A stretch of 64,000 nt of DNA from Eutreptiella sp. 'Long Island Sound 2002' (GCA_964036045.1 OZ038378.1:43277228-43341227), one strand, 5' to 3'. Numbered from the stretch's first letter, positions 48,831 to 59,744 are shown. A program made the numbers and translations. Notes: generated from the letters alone by a model not told the origin.

Positions 48831-49248
48831 CAGGTGACCCGGCCAAACGAGATCCGGAGCCCGGGGGTAAGGCTGCATCTTAAGGCCTGCGCTGCTTTGG
48901 GACTCGAGGCGGAGCGTGCGACACCCAAGCGCCTCGGAACCCTAGTACCAGGAACGTGCATGCACGCCTTGGGAACGGGATACGCCAGGAAGTCCGGTGA
49001 ACCCCTAGGGTTCCGCCCAAAGGAGGGGACGTGCGCAAGCACGGGGGCACACCCTCCCGGCGAGACAAGCATGTCACGCTGGCGGCGATCAGCCCTCCCG
49101 GCGTAGCCCAGGGGCCGCTTTGTTGGGGGCCAACAGTCAGGTCTAGCGGGAAGTAGGCCGCCTCCCCTCTTCACGCGCGAAGCCTCTTCCTGTTCGTCAC
49201 AGGGGCGATGCCAGGGGGAACCATGGGGCGCCTCTCCACGACCGAGTG
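48831..49248 (+). other. LINE-2 terminal 3' segment
   Basis: More balanced composition. A 92-codon frame (48828-49106) reads VTRPNEIRSPGVRLHLKACA but has no recognisable domain. The last about 70 bases resemble bases 95-150 of the window, which also precede an ACCT tail, so this is probably the conserved 3' end recognised by the LINE RT. Confidence 0.4.
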
Positions 49249-49267
49249 CACCTACCTACCTACCTAC
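49249..49267 (+). repeat. (ACCT)n tail of LINE-2
   Basis: Four to five ACCT units terminate the GC-rich block; moderate-GC DNA follows. The same motif lies at 141-156. Confidence 0.6.
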
Positions 49268-49985
49268 CTGGGTCACCCGTGGTGTACTCCTGTCACTGCA
49301 GGGGAGGCAACCATTTCATTCGCTCTAAATGTAGGCACCTTGCCATTCTTTCCCGTTTTAGCACGAGACATTCATACCAGGTAGCCCTCAAACTGCTAGT
49401 CTTGTTACCAAACCTTATACTAGGCTTTTTTGCTGAGAAGACATCAGAATGCTGTTGGCTCACTTTGGAACAAAACATATTACCAAATACTTTGAAAATT
49501 AGCAAAACGTTTTTAATACACTTGAAGTTTTTTGGCAAATGTTCGCTACTTCTCACAACTAGTTGCAATGATTCCTTCTTCTTTGCACAAATGTTTTGAA
49601 CTGAACCACCTTTGGCATTACAATGCAAAACCCTTTGGTTTCTTTTGTAAAGTCACTCGATTAACCTCCCCTTTATTATGGCTGCTTATAATGTAGGCAG
49701 AAAGAGACTGGTTTTGCACCCAAAATTTAGGCCTAAAAGCGGGTCCGAAATTTTCGAGTCTAGAATTAAAGTGGTCTCAAATTGTTGCCCCCCCTGTATG
49801 CTCAGCAGGGTCACCAGGACTGAGAGGATTAACTGCCCCCTGAAACTAATAGGCGCATAAAAAGCAGGAAAAAGGGAAGAGCAACGTCCACGCTGAGGAG
49901 TAGCAGAGCCTCAACTCGGACCCTAGTCCCAGTAAGCTCATCAACAAATAGCAGCATTGCCCCCGACCCTGTCTTGCAAAAAACT
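49268..49985. other. Intergenic DNA, no gene recognised
   Basis: Moderate to low GC with short open frames only. Sense sequence of a retroelement RT begins to be recognisable at about 49,985. Confidence 0.4.
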
Positions 49986-50480
49986 GGTGCAAGGGGACCT
50001 CAAACTCAAATCTGACTTTGAAGAGGCCGTTGTGCAACGGCGTTCTTACCCTGCCTGACATCACCCCATCGACGAGATGGAACGCCAGATCCACGACTGT
50101 GTAGATGCTGGTCTCGTCGAGGAGTATAAACATGGACTTATCCTCACCATTGTAGCCCCTATTTCACGCTTGCTAGACCTGCCTCCATTGCTATGCGCTT
50201 GGTCTTTGACTATGGCGAAGTCAACAAAAAAACTCAAAATCTGACAGGAGGCGCCACCCGGATAGCCCGGAGCCGTAAAGAAACAAAGCGACCCAACACG
50301 ACACCCATAGTATCCCCAACATGGAGAACATGCTGGAGAGAATTGCTAAGTGTCGATTCATGACCAAGATGAACAAGCGCAGTGGCTTCCAGCAGATAGA
50401 CCTAACCTGAGCAGCCCAGGAACTGCTCGCCTTTGTCACGCCTGAGGCATATCCTCGGACGCTAGGAATTTCTCAGCCAA
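49985..50480 (+). pseudogene. Ty3/Gypsy-like reverse transcriptase relic
   Basis: Broken plus-strand frames give LKLKSDFEEAVVQRRSYPA, then HPIDEMERQIHDCVDAGLVE and EEYKHG, then MRLVFDYGEVNKKTQNLT, then PNMENMLERIAKCRFMTKMN with RSGFQQIDLT and AAQELLAFVTPEAYP. This is the N-terminal RT order of Gypsy-type elements (xLVxDYxxLN, LDxxSGxxQI). At least two frameshifts and several stops are present, and the catalytic YxDD part is missing. A family distinct from Gypsy-1. Confidence 0.65.
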
Positions 50481-51640
50481 TTCCTGATCTATTTGAACTC
50501 AAAAATAACCCAAATTGAACCGAGCAGAGCAGACACGAAGAACATCAACAGCCAAAAGAGTCCGATAGAGGGCCTGAGAGTGAAATGGTGCAAAATAACC
50601 CCTGATTGAGTACATAAATGGGCAATAAATCAAGAATTCAGGTCATTTTACTGTCAATCGACCACGTTCCGCTAATGTCAGATCATGGCAGAATTGCGCA
50701 GATTTGAAGCAAATCAATCTAATTGATAACCAGTTGAGTCAGCGTGCTAGCACGTGTCATTAGTCATTCATGACAGGAATGGAGGCAATGGGGCGAATCA
50801 TGCATGACATCATGATGGATCCTCCATTAGCATGAGAAAATCAGATGCCGGTCAAAAACGGCAAAATGACACAAACGTAATCAAATTTTAACCCCACCCT
50901 TGGTACCTCTGAACACAACGGTACAAGTCATTTTCTGAGCTGAGACCGTGGTATGATGGCCAATTTCTAGATCATCAGTCATCAGGAATATCATGATGCA
51001 TGACGGATGGATGGATGATCATGGTGAATATATACCAATGATGGACAGATGATGGGCAACCAACACACAATCCCATAACAATGAAATGTTTGACATCTGA
51101 GTGATGATGACCATGAAGTTTGATGATGATGAGATGATCATGCATGATCAAGATGGGGGTCAACATATGAAATGTGCAGAAAGCATGATGGATGACCCTG
51201 GAATTGTCCTGGATGAACCGGGATCCGCCTCAGCCCCCTTCCAGAACTCCTTCGCGACGACTCATCACCGCCTGGCCAAGTCAAAAGCAATGGTGCACCA
51301 TAAGTGAAGGAGGTCGCTTGCAGGATCAGCTGGGATCTGGAGCAATGTGAAGGCAGGAAGAGATGTGTCAGCACATCCGTGGAAGAATGGAGACATACTG
51401 TGGTATCGCTTCTTGCTTGGTCTAGTGGACTGCTACATGTGCCTGTGTTGCGTGTCCCTAGGTCCGATTCCCAAAGCAAGTGTGCAAGGACGATGGCGTG
51501 GATGGACCATCCGAAGCAGAAGTACTGATGCTGAGAGGCATCAAATGAAAAGGCGCTGAAGACAGGTTTTTACACACACATCTCTCCTAATCTCCACAGA
51601 TGGAGACAAACATTCACAACATTCGGCAGAACGCGAAAGC
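50481..51640. other. Intergenic DNA with ATGATG-rich low-complexity stretch
   Basis: Around 50,790-51,180 the sequence is dominated by ATGATG/ATGG-type simple sequence. The frame 51347-51559 (WKNGDILWYRFLLGLVDCYM) has no recognisable domain. Nothing else is supported. Confidence 0.4.
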
Positions 51641-52199
51641 TAATGTATGATTGAGGGACCAATTAGTGCAGAAGAGGTCTCTGGGGTTGGCCTCGAGCTT
51701 TTGAAGGAGCTGGCCTTGTAAGGGTTCGAGCCCACACCCTCGGACCTGTGCGACAAGTGCCATTACCGTCAATTCAGCGTCATCTCTGGTTGATCCGTCA
51801 GATTCTGGTCGTGATCTCCTGATATGCAAGCAAAAGATTGGTAATCTTGGGCGGGAGGCCATGGGATCTGCAGTAATTCCTCCAACATCTGTTGTAGACA
51901 GTGGGGAAGTAATTTGTCGTACTTGGGGTGATGGAAGGGTTTTCTCCACCCAACCAGGAACTCAATGTTGTCTGGGTCGCGTGAACAAGGCCTGAGGCAA
52001 TGCCCAAGGATTTGATCGACAGATGGTCGTCCTCCTGGGCATCATCCTCAGCGAACAGCTTCTCATGAGTGTAGCTCAGGTCAACATGGGTGCCAGTGAG
52101 GTCCGTCAGTCAATGCTTGAGCTGAGAGCTGTGGGCGGCCTTGATTGGGCCTCTGTTGGTGAAGACGTTGTAGGTGTTGAGCCCAACTCTCTTCTCCGT

Positions 52200-52265
52200 G
52201 ACAGCTGGTTTCCAGCAGGATTTGAACCTGTAGGTTCCCACAGAGCGGGGGCGCAGTAGCTAAAA
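52200..52265 (-). other. tRNA-like B-box sequence
   Basis: On the minus strand TTAGCTACTGCGCC (A-box-like) is followed by GGTTCAAATCC (B-box). The arms do not form a convincing cloverleaf. A chance match or a tRNA relic. Confidence 0.2.
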
Positions 52266-53456
52266 GGCATCTCTGTTTTTGTAGACGGGACCCGGCTCTG
52301 TGTAATCCCTGCGGTCATCTACAGCAGTGTGCTCTCGGGGATGGGAGTCTGAGATAAGGCGATGGAGCTTCTTCTGCTTGGCAACAAACTCCTCAGCGTT
52401 GAGGGCCATTCCTGGCTCGTGCCAGGGGTGTTGAGTGCTTGTCAAAATACTGCTGAAGACAGCAACATGGGGGCTTAAACCAGTAGGGCCAGGGAGGTCA
52501 TGATAGGTTTGAAGAGCCCGAGGGAATCCCTTGTACCAATTCATCTTGTTCTCTCGATTGAGCTTTGCCAGGTTGTCGAACAATTGGCTACCGGCGTTGT
52601 CCGCTCGTCCTTTACTCCTGGACAGGTAGGCCACGGACTCTGCCTGGTGTACCCCTTGTAGATGCCAAAAGGTCTTGAACGAGGAGCACACAAAAGCGCT
52701 GCCTTTGTCGGAGATTAGTTCACGGGGGGGGTTCAAACACTGTAAATCAGGTGCGGTAGAGCAACTGGGCAGCTCGCTGACCAGTCAATCCCTCCTTGGT
52801 GGTGGGAGCAGCCACGATGTAGCCCGCGTGCCGGTCCACGCACATGAGGACGGCGTCTAAAGGCGTGCACGTAGATCCTGTGCTGCCGAGCTCCTTCACT
52901 ATCAGGGCTGGCATGGAGAACACACTGATGCAGACCGACTCGAAGGGGTGCTCACGAATGGGTTAGAACTGTGAGTTGCCCGGGGCCTTGTAATTGGCTG
53001 GGGTCTGGGCCTGACACACGGGGCACTGGGCGCACACGTTCTTTCAAATGTCCTTCAACCGGGGGATAATGAACTGCGCTTGAAGGGACTGTCGAATCTT
53101 TGTGGCGCCGGCAAGCAAAGTGGTAGTCTTGTGCCATTGTGACACCAGTCTCGAACATGTCCTTGAGCATGAGTGGACGGCCCGCTTTGAAATCCTTGTC
53201 ACCATGTACAGTCACATCCTTAGGCCACCGTTGATCGTCTCCCTATCCCCCCATCAGGAGCGCTGATGGTCAGGTCAAAGAGACCACCGAGGGCAGGACA
53301 TTTGGCATAGGCGGGCCCCCAATCCTGCGTAAGGACATCTTTGTTGGCTGTGAAGACAGGAGGGACGGGCAGTGCTGGCAGCCAAGCAATCGGGGAGGGG
53401 GAGGCAGCCACCAAACGAATCATGTGTGCCGTGGCAGCTCTCTTGCTCCGAACCAT
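52260..53456 (-). pseudogene. Gypsy-3 integrase fragment, catalytically dead
   Basis: The linker (LTQDWGPAYAKCPALGGLF) and zinc-finger region are followed by a core reading SVFSMPALIVKELG, VDRHAGYIVAAPTTKEG, ISDKGSAFVCSSFKTFW, KGRADNAGSQLFDNL and HDLPGPTGLSPH. Against Gypsy-1, the first catalytic Asp (DVF) is Ser and the Glu (GRAE) is Asp, so the DDE triad is lost. At least one stop and one shift occur. Confidence 0.8.
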
Positions 53457-53538
53457 GACGCACTTAACATCTGGCTTGATGACCCCTTCTTCCCATTGCC
53501 CTCGAAGGCAATTGGTGGCTTAGCGGGTTCTGTTTTCT

Positions 53539-54005
53539 TTAGGTCGCCACTGAGACATCCTGAACAGCGCAGCCAGCGGGATAGACCCAGCGACTCAGCA
53601 GAGCAGCAATGGTGTTGTACTTCCCAGGGAGATAGACGACGCTGAGATCGAACTTGCTGCAGGTCTCATGCCGATGAACGACACGGGCGGCCGGTCCAGA
53701 GGGAGTGTCGCAACACTCCGTATGCCACTTCCTCAGAGATTGGTGGTCCGTGCAGACGCAGACTGGCTGCAACCCAATGTGGCCAGCCTATTTGCGGGGG
53801 GCGCTCACAATTGCATAGGCCTCCTTGGTCCTGGGGGTCCATGACTTCCTCGGACAGGGGGAAAGGACACAGGACCAAAATGTGACCAGGAAATGATTCC
53901 CCGTTTTGTCAGACTGTTCTAGAACGGCACCCACGGCGTAGTCGCTGGCGTCCGTTCGCATCACGAAAGCTTTATCGGGGTTCACCAGGAAGAGGGCAAG
54001 AAGTA
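53539..54005 (-). pseudogene. Gypsy-3 RNase H fragment
   Basis: FLVNPDKAFVMRTDASDYAV and GAVLEQSDKTGNHF in one frame, then CVCTDHQSLRKWHTECCDTP and HETCSKFDLSVVYLPGK in another. Both closely follow the Gypsy-1 RNase H, with a frameshift around 53,790. Confidence 0.8.
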
Positions 54006-54199
54006 GGAAAATTTCATTTTTCCATTGGGATGCCTTCTGTTGCTGTTCCTGTTTGTATTCTTTTTTGTTCTGATCTGTTACTGTCTTTCGGTCCCTGTTC
54101 TGAGGTCTGTGACAGGCTGCGATCTGTAGTGCTATTTTGCCGCAATCTCTGGTCTGCAACAGTGGTCACGTAGTGCAGAACATCCCAAATTTTCATATT

Positions 54200-55080
54200 T
54201 TAATTTATTTTCGGATCTCTGATTGCCTGGATTATGTTGTTCCTGACTAACCAAAATTCGCATGATTAGGTCATGCTCGTCGTTTGTGTTGTCACTTTGA
54301 GTAGAAATTATGCACGAAGCATAGTTTGATTATTTGTTATCGGTTGAAGCAACTCCCGTCATGCACTCATTGCATTCATGCATCTTTCTCATCTTTCATA
54401 CGTTGCGTAGCAAAGTGATCAAGATAATACTTATGAAAGCATTGCATTGTAGGATAGCATAACAATGAGTGATGAGTGTACTCATACGATTGCCTTCTCC
54501 TTGTGTTGAGCCTGACTGAGGTTCTGCCAGGTATGGCATGGACAACAAAGATGCACTTGTGCGATACTGAGGAGTGCATTACTTCATGGACCTTGCTTTG
54601 TGCTTTGCTTCACTTGCGTGTAGATGTGTTTGTGCTTGTTTGCTGCGTTTGCGGGTATCACCCGAAGAGTATTTTTAATTGACATATTTTTTATGCAAAC
54701 AATCACATGAAACGTTTTAGGTAAATTTTTGCTCGTGTGCAACCCTCCCGAAAATTATGTACTTTTGTGAGCCCATTTCCTAAACCATGTTTCATGGGAT
54801 TTGGAAACCATTGAGTAGTTGACACATAAGCATTTTGGAGATATTTCAAAGCAAGTCATGACCTACTATGGAGTCCAGTAGTTCTCTCTTTCTGACTGGT
54901 AGCAGATGCTTGCCTAAATTTCAGGCAAGCCAACAAATTTTACGACTTTCCTGCGCCAACTCCGGAAATGCTCTATTTTTGAGCAAGGGACCTCTTTGTT
55001 GCACTGTGCTTTTGTGCTACTTGTCTTTGTCTCCGACTTCTTTGTCAACTCCCGCGCTTCTGCTTTGGCGCCTAAAAAAA
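54200..55080. other. Intergenic DNA, no gene recognised
   Basis: AT-richer DNA with open frames below 105 codons. The frame at 54868 opens MESSSSLFLTGSRCLPKFQA and runs into the minisatellite. No domain seen. Confidence 0.4.
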
Positions 55081-55082
55081 AA

Positions 55083-55257
55083 CCGCGCCTCCGCTTCGGG
55101 GCCTAATAAATGCAAAGCCGCGCCTCTGCTTGGGCGCCTTATAAATGCAAAGCCGCGCCTCCACTTGGGCGCCTTATAAATGCAAAGCCGCGCCACCGCT
55201 TGGGCGCCTTACAAATACAAAGCAGCGCCTCCGCTTGGGCGCCTTAGAAATCCAAGC
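55083..55257. repeat. 35-bp minisatellite, five copies
   Basis: Units start at 55083, 55118, 55153, 55188 and 55223 with consensus around CCGCGCCTCCGCTTGGGCGC followed by CTTATAAATGCAAAG. Spacing is exactly 35. Each unit holds the self-complementary GGCGCC and a TATAAAT-like stretch. A single related piece (CGCTTGGGCGCCT) occurs near 59107. Confidence 0.9.
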
Positions 55258-55501
55258 TTGCTACACGACTTCCTTGTCATAGCCAAGAGTTGCCAAGCTT
55301 TAGAGAATCATCAGGGCACCTTGGTGACCTGCCCCGGGGTCCCCAAGCCCCAAAGGGCTTTGTATGCTTTTGTCTCGGTTGCTCCTAGAGGGTTACACAG
55401 TTTTGCAAAATTTTATTCCGTAAAGTTTCGTTCTGTTGTGTCCTTGCTTGTCTTGTTTTCCTTTTTGTGGTCTTGTTTTCCATTACTCAATCGACAACGA
55501 A

Positions 55502-55985
55502 GTCTTCGGTGAGGAGAACTATGATCTTGAGCACGGCACCATGACCACCATCTACTCATACTTTGGAGACAAGATGACCTTGGACAGCCGTCACTCTAAC
55601 TTGCGCCACTCCCGTGCGGGTGTCATGAACATCGTGCACATCTCTATTAGGGCCACAAAGATTAACGCCCTGATGGTGCCTCAGCTGAAGGGCAAGTTGG
55701 ACGGTATCACCTTCCTTGTGCCTATCGCCAGCGAGTTGCTCCCTGACTTCATTGTGATGACCGCTGGGAAGACCTACAAGGACACTATGAACGGCACGTT
55801 GAAAGCATCCGTTGAGGGCCCCTTGAACATCTTCTTGGCCTACATTGAGTAGCCTTTCTTGTCCTTTGACTTCAACGGCACTCATGCCTCCTCTGACGTC
55901 AAGGGACAGCTGTCCGTGGTTATGGGTGGCAACATGGTTGAGGTCGTCTTGGAGTACAACAAGAATTGCGAAGGAGGGCTCCTCC
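55502..55985 (+). pseudogene. Plastid-type GAPDH (GapA-like) pseudogene fragment
   Basis: The frame reads HGTMTTIYSYFGDKMTLDS, HSNLRHSRAGVMNIVHIS, VPQLKGKLDGITFLVP, then after an in-frame TAG (55850-55852) FLSFDFNGTHASSDV and VVMGGNMVEVVLEYNKN. This follows the second half of GAPDH in order (GTMTT.HSYTGD, LDASHRDLRRAR, NIVPTSTGA, LP.LKGKL.G, VS.DF, MV.VV.WYDNE). The MTTTHSYTGDQ-type motif is that of the plastid Calvin-cycle enzyme. Key residues are altered (His of HSYTGD, Thr-Gly-Ala), so it is non-functional. No introns are apparent. The start is uncertain. Confidence 0.7.
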
Positions 55986-57630
55986 TCTCAATCGAGCCAT
56001 ACCCATTGCCTTGCTGCTGGGCATACTTCCTCTTCTGGCCATGTGGCCTAAGGGAACTCCGTGTGTTCCAGGTGAGAGTTCATTGTACACAATGAGTACT
56101 TCTTCCTCGTGTCTCTCTCTCGTTTGCTCTGGGGATTTGCCATTCTCGTGATCATCACCCCGGGTAAGGGTTATCCTTCTCAGGCTTGACCTTTCCTCCT
56201 TCTCTGGTGTTTCGGAGGTTGGGAGATTGGGATGGGAACCCATGAGTAGCTCCTGGAGAAGTAAGAAACAAATTCATTTTATTCTGTTTGTTTGTCTAGT
56301 CCTTTGTTAGTTTTGCATTTTTTGGTCCTGGTCCTGGTCCTTGTTGGTCGCCATACCCAGCTCGCTAACTTTGTCTTGGCCCTTTTCCAAGTATTGCCTT
56401 TGTGATGAGGAGGGAAGATTTGGGAGTCTCATGCATGAACCTCAAGGTGCCGAGTCTTTTGCTTTGCCAAGGCCTTGTTTGTGTTTGTCTCCTACCCCTT
56501 TAGCGTGTACGAATTCCTGATGGGATGGACTTTAACAAATTCCTTTGGCTATAGGTCATGGACCGAGGTCACGTGTAGATGTAGGCAACTGAATGTTTAT
56601 TTCCGGTGTGACAAAGGGGACAGAACGAGCAGGCGCCGGGGAAGGCGACCATGACAGACCTGGAGGACACGTTAAGTTGTTGATTGGGCCTCTACTGTTT
56701 GGTCGCGGTGTGCAAGGGCCCAAGGCCAAATGAATTGTTTTGGGAGTGAGTTTATCGACAAACAAGTCTTAAGTTCTCTACACTCTTGTTTTCCTTGTAT
56801 CCATACCCTTACTCATACTGTGCTCTGATATGTGTGGACATAAAACGGCGCTTATCCGTATGAACACTACAGTTTCTTTGTTCTTGACGGTGTTCAGCCG
56901 TTCGAGAGTCATTGTTTATTCTTCCTGCCAAGTTGGTGGGTCGCAAGGTGTAGTGTCTGGAGGGTTGTGTTTAGGGGCACGCACAGACATACTCCTAACG
57001 CATACATGTATACTCCATATGCACGCATGTACCAAATTGGAGGCCCGTATGCACGCTGATACCTGCATCATGGAGTGCAAGGGCATGCACGCATGTGATC
57101 GTTCGCTTAAGTGCGCCCTATGTCTATTTGCTTGCCCTCTCGGGGTGCTTCTGGTTTCAAAGCCGGTATGGAGCGTACAGGCAGGGGGACCAATAAGTTC
57201 TTCGAACCCGAGTGTCCTACGGTCTGTAGGAGTCATAGTCCGGCGGCGAGCAACTCGTGACTGAATGAGTCTCTTGGGTAAGAGTGAACAACGCCGCCAA
57301 GTGTGTGATTGCATCCCTTTCGTTTTCTAGTGTATGTTTTCGGGGTAAAGTAAGCCCCGACGGACATCGCTGCTCTTTTGGGCTTGGACCAAGTCGATGC
57401 GTGCGTACGAATGTTGTTGGTGTTGTAAGCCGTAGATTTTGGGGATTGTTGGATTTGATTTGGTGGATTTTGGGATCACGCGTATTTGATTTGTTTGTTT
57501 GTTTGTTTGTAGCCATGCGCCCTACGGTGTCTGCCCGCTGGCACGTCCATACTGCGACTGCATGGTGCGTTCGGGTGGAGGTTTACTCCAACGGCGCGAT
57601 ACGGGTGCGCCAAGTTCGGTGGAGTGAGCG
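55986..57630. other. Intergenic DNA, no gene recognised
   Basis: Short frames only. A (GTTT)n run ending in TTTGTAG at 57,485-57,512 looks like a polypyrimidine-poor 3' splice region or simple repeat. A weak tRNA B-box-like GGGTTCGAAG lies on the minus strand near 57,204. Confidence 0.4.
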
Positions 57631-57732
57631 GCCATGCTCGCCATCGTGAGGCCCAGTTGTTTTCCCGAAGTGCGCCCTTTTAACCGGGTAATTCACGCTG
57701 AGTACGACTGGGTACGTTTTCATGTTTTGGCG

Positions 57733-57960
57733 ATGGTCGTTGCCTCTGGCCGTGTGTTTGGTCTTTCGGCCATGTTCACCGCCTCTGAGCATGTCTTTGA
57801 CAATTACGCTGTCTACCACGGACCTGAGCGCAACAAGTGGTTGGACCCCTTTTCCGATTGCTCCACCCGATACTACTTGATTGGCGCGTACCGTGATGAC
57901 CACTCAATGGATAACATGAATGATCTCCAGGACTTCTTCTGCAAGGTGGATGACCCCAGG
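57733..57960 (+). pseudogene. Chlorophyll a/b-binding (LHC) protein N-terminal pseudogene
   Basis: From Met 57733: MVVASGRVFGLSAMFTASEH (transit-peptide-like, Ala/Ser/Arg/Phe-rich). Then YHGPERNKWLDPFSD and YYLIGAYRDDHSMDNMNDLQ, which parallel the LHC N-terminus (YGP.R..WLGPFS, .YL.GE.PGDYGWDTAGL, DP..F). The Gly and Trp of the PGDYGWDTAGL motif are lost and no transmembrane helix follows, so it is a decayed fragment. LHCs bind chlorophyll in the thylakoid membrane. Confidence 0.6.
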
Positions 57961-58274
57961 GAACCTGGCATCAGCCGGACACCCCTGAGGGTAACCCCCG
58001 GATTCCCAGGCCCGTTTTGGCCAAATGTTCCGGCCAACGCCAGAAGAGAGGGGTGGAGGATGAGAAATGAAATTTTCCTTTTTTTTGCATGACTCCTGCA
58101 TGACTCCTGAGCTGACCCCGACCTTCACCAGTGTACTTGACTCAGACTCTTACTTTGCAGTTTTGAATTCCGGATTATACGCTGCCCTGACGACTCCAGT
58201 GTTTGGGTGTGCGGTAGTAGATATGGTGACAATGGAGGGGCAAGAAGTGCGAAGCGCAGCGCATTGTTTCCGCC

Positions 58275-58553
58275 ATGGCCAGCGGAGAGGGCTGGCTGGC
58301 GGATCCCTGCAGGATTGTAGGGTTGGCGCACCTGAGGGAACAGAATAATGCGTTGCTGCTGACTTCTGAAGTGCCTGTGTTAAGACCAGTTTTGTCTGCT
58401 GATTCCTGTGTGGGTGGTGACGTTGCCTCGATGCACGCGGGGGGGCATGGCAGGCTGTGCTATGAGTCCTGGCCCTTTTGGAATGCCGCCAGACACGTAG
58501 CCCCAGACCAAGGTGAGAACAGCGCCGGGCGACCTGACACGGGCCGGGGCTGA
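58275..58553 (+). CDS. Unrecognised short ORF, possible exon
   Basis: 93 codons (MASGEGWLADPCRIVGLAHL, LTSEVPVLRPVLSADSC). CAAGGTGAGAAC at about 58,507-58,518 looks like a 5' splice donor within it. No known family. The opposite strand is also open (58653-58150), so coding status is uncertain. Confidence 0.25.
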   Translation: MASGEGWLADPCRIVGLAHLREQNNALLLTSEVPVLRPVLSADSCVGGDVASMHAGGHGRLCYESWPFWNAARHVAPDQGENSAGRPDTGRG

Positions 58554-58559
58554 GTTCCG

Positions 58560-59740
58560 CCACCGAGCGGAAGACGCTGCCCAAACACCTGTGGCTGGCG
58601 GAGGTGGCTATGTGGAAGCGGCCAATGTTAACTGTAGGCCCTCCAGAAAGCACATTGCTCTGCAGCGTTGTTACTTGTCGGATTCAATGCACGGCCCTGG
58701 GCCACATAGAATTCATTTGACTGAATTTTCCAAAACTCCTGCTGCAGTGTGCAGTGCAGTGGGTCGTTGTTTGAGGGAGGGCGACAGTGGGGCTGCTGTT
58801 GTGTGGGTCCATTTGTAGTTTTTCTGCTTCAGTCTTGTGTGTGTGTGTCTTTGCGCACCTTAGAGGGTTGTGTACATGCATGCGAATTGGAAATATACGG
58901 CGAGCCATGCCCATTTTCAGGCTGAAAATATTTACACCCCCATTGCCCGAAATCCGGGGTACCAAAAAAGGTAACCCTACGAAAAGGGATTTCTGATCCC
59001 TAGGAGATCAAACGCTAAGCCAAAGGGTCGGGGGGAAAGAGAAAATGCCAGCACTTTTTTTCTGTGCACCGGAGCAACCCCACCCCAGTTCTTGCGTGGG
59101 CCCTTCGCTTGGGCGCCTAAAGCAGAACAGGTGTGTACTTCGAACCCAGATCCATTCTCCGCACTGTTTGCTACGGTCTGTTTCGTCTTTTTATCCGTTG
59201 GGCCAGTTTTTGTTATGATGCACTCAGAGTCATGCTTGCTTTTCTGTGAGTGAGTAGTCGTTGTCGTCATGAGAGGAAGGGAGAGAGAGAAGAGTGTAAA
59301 CACGGGTGTGGTAATATTTTTTCTTGTGCCCTGCCACGGGTGCAGCTTCTTTTCATATGAGCACCCTTATTCTTGCAGGAGGGCATCCCTCCAGTCAGCA
59401 TGGTCTCAACCCCCTTATTGCCTTTTAGTGCACGCTGAAGCCAGGGTGTCTTGAGTAAGATTGGGCTGCCATCTGCAGGGGGATGCTTTAGGGTGCATTT
59501 GGCACCTGCCCCTTCTCTGCCTGGGAGGACAGGACTTTGTTTGGTGCTCCCGGCTTTAGGAATCTGCAGTTCCTGTCCAGCTGAATTTCAGTTTGTCCAA
59601 ATTGTGTTCTTCTGATTCTTCTGACTGTCTTCAGTCTGATCCGGATTCTGACAATTCTGATTCACATGTTCCTGCCACCTACGATTTTAGCAACTGTTCT
59701 TTCCCCAAAATTCAAGAAGTTAGCAAGAAGAGGTTGTTCG
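58560..59740. other. Intergenic DNA, no gene recognised
   Basis: Short frames only. The Ser/Asp-rich frame at 59593 (SDSSDCLQSDPDSDNSDSH) is suggestive of coding sequence but runs directly into the tandem repeat. Confidence 0.35.
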
Positions 59741-59744
59741 CGGA

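Larger units (their letters stand above)
36700..49267 (+). mobile_element. LINE-2: C-rich non-LTR retrotransposon, 5'-truncated
   Basis: It begins abruptly near 36.7 kb without a promoter array, encodes endonuclease-RT-RNase H-CCHC (37126-42339) and an overlapping ORF3 (42311-46415), and ends with (ACCT)n at 49249-49267. The coding strand is extremely C-rich and G-poor, like LINE-1. A PFP gene fragment lies in its 3' region. No target-site duplication was found by eye. If the PFP fragment is a separate insertion, the element proper could end near 46.9 kb. Confidence 0.7.
51641..54005 (-). mobile_element. Gypsy-3: decayed RNase H-integrase relic
   Basis: On the minus strand, RNase H (54005-53539), linker (53456-53220), integrase finger (53215-52952) and integrase core (52950-52260) follow in order. 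All are in fragments similar to Gypsy-1 (for example TPSGPAAR and FDLSVVYLPGK). Homology starts abruptly at about 54,005, so gag-RT is missing. A degraded chromodomain-like stretch may follow at about 51,990-51,800. Many stops. Confidence 0.8.

Noticed and set aside
47706-48846. Long minus-strand ORFs (about 250-320 codons) with Phe runs and apparent membrane segments
   Set aside because: The Phe runs are translations of poly(A) tracts read on the opposite strand. The sequence is C/A low complexity.
51711-51790. B-box-like GGTTCGAGCCC with an upstream A-box-like stretch
   Set aside because: The stems do not pair. It lies in a decayed Gypsy-3 3' region and is likely chance.
57182-57260. Possible tRNA on the minus strand (GGGTTCGAAG)
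   Set aside because: No consistent A-box or cloverleaf stems could be drawn.
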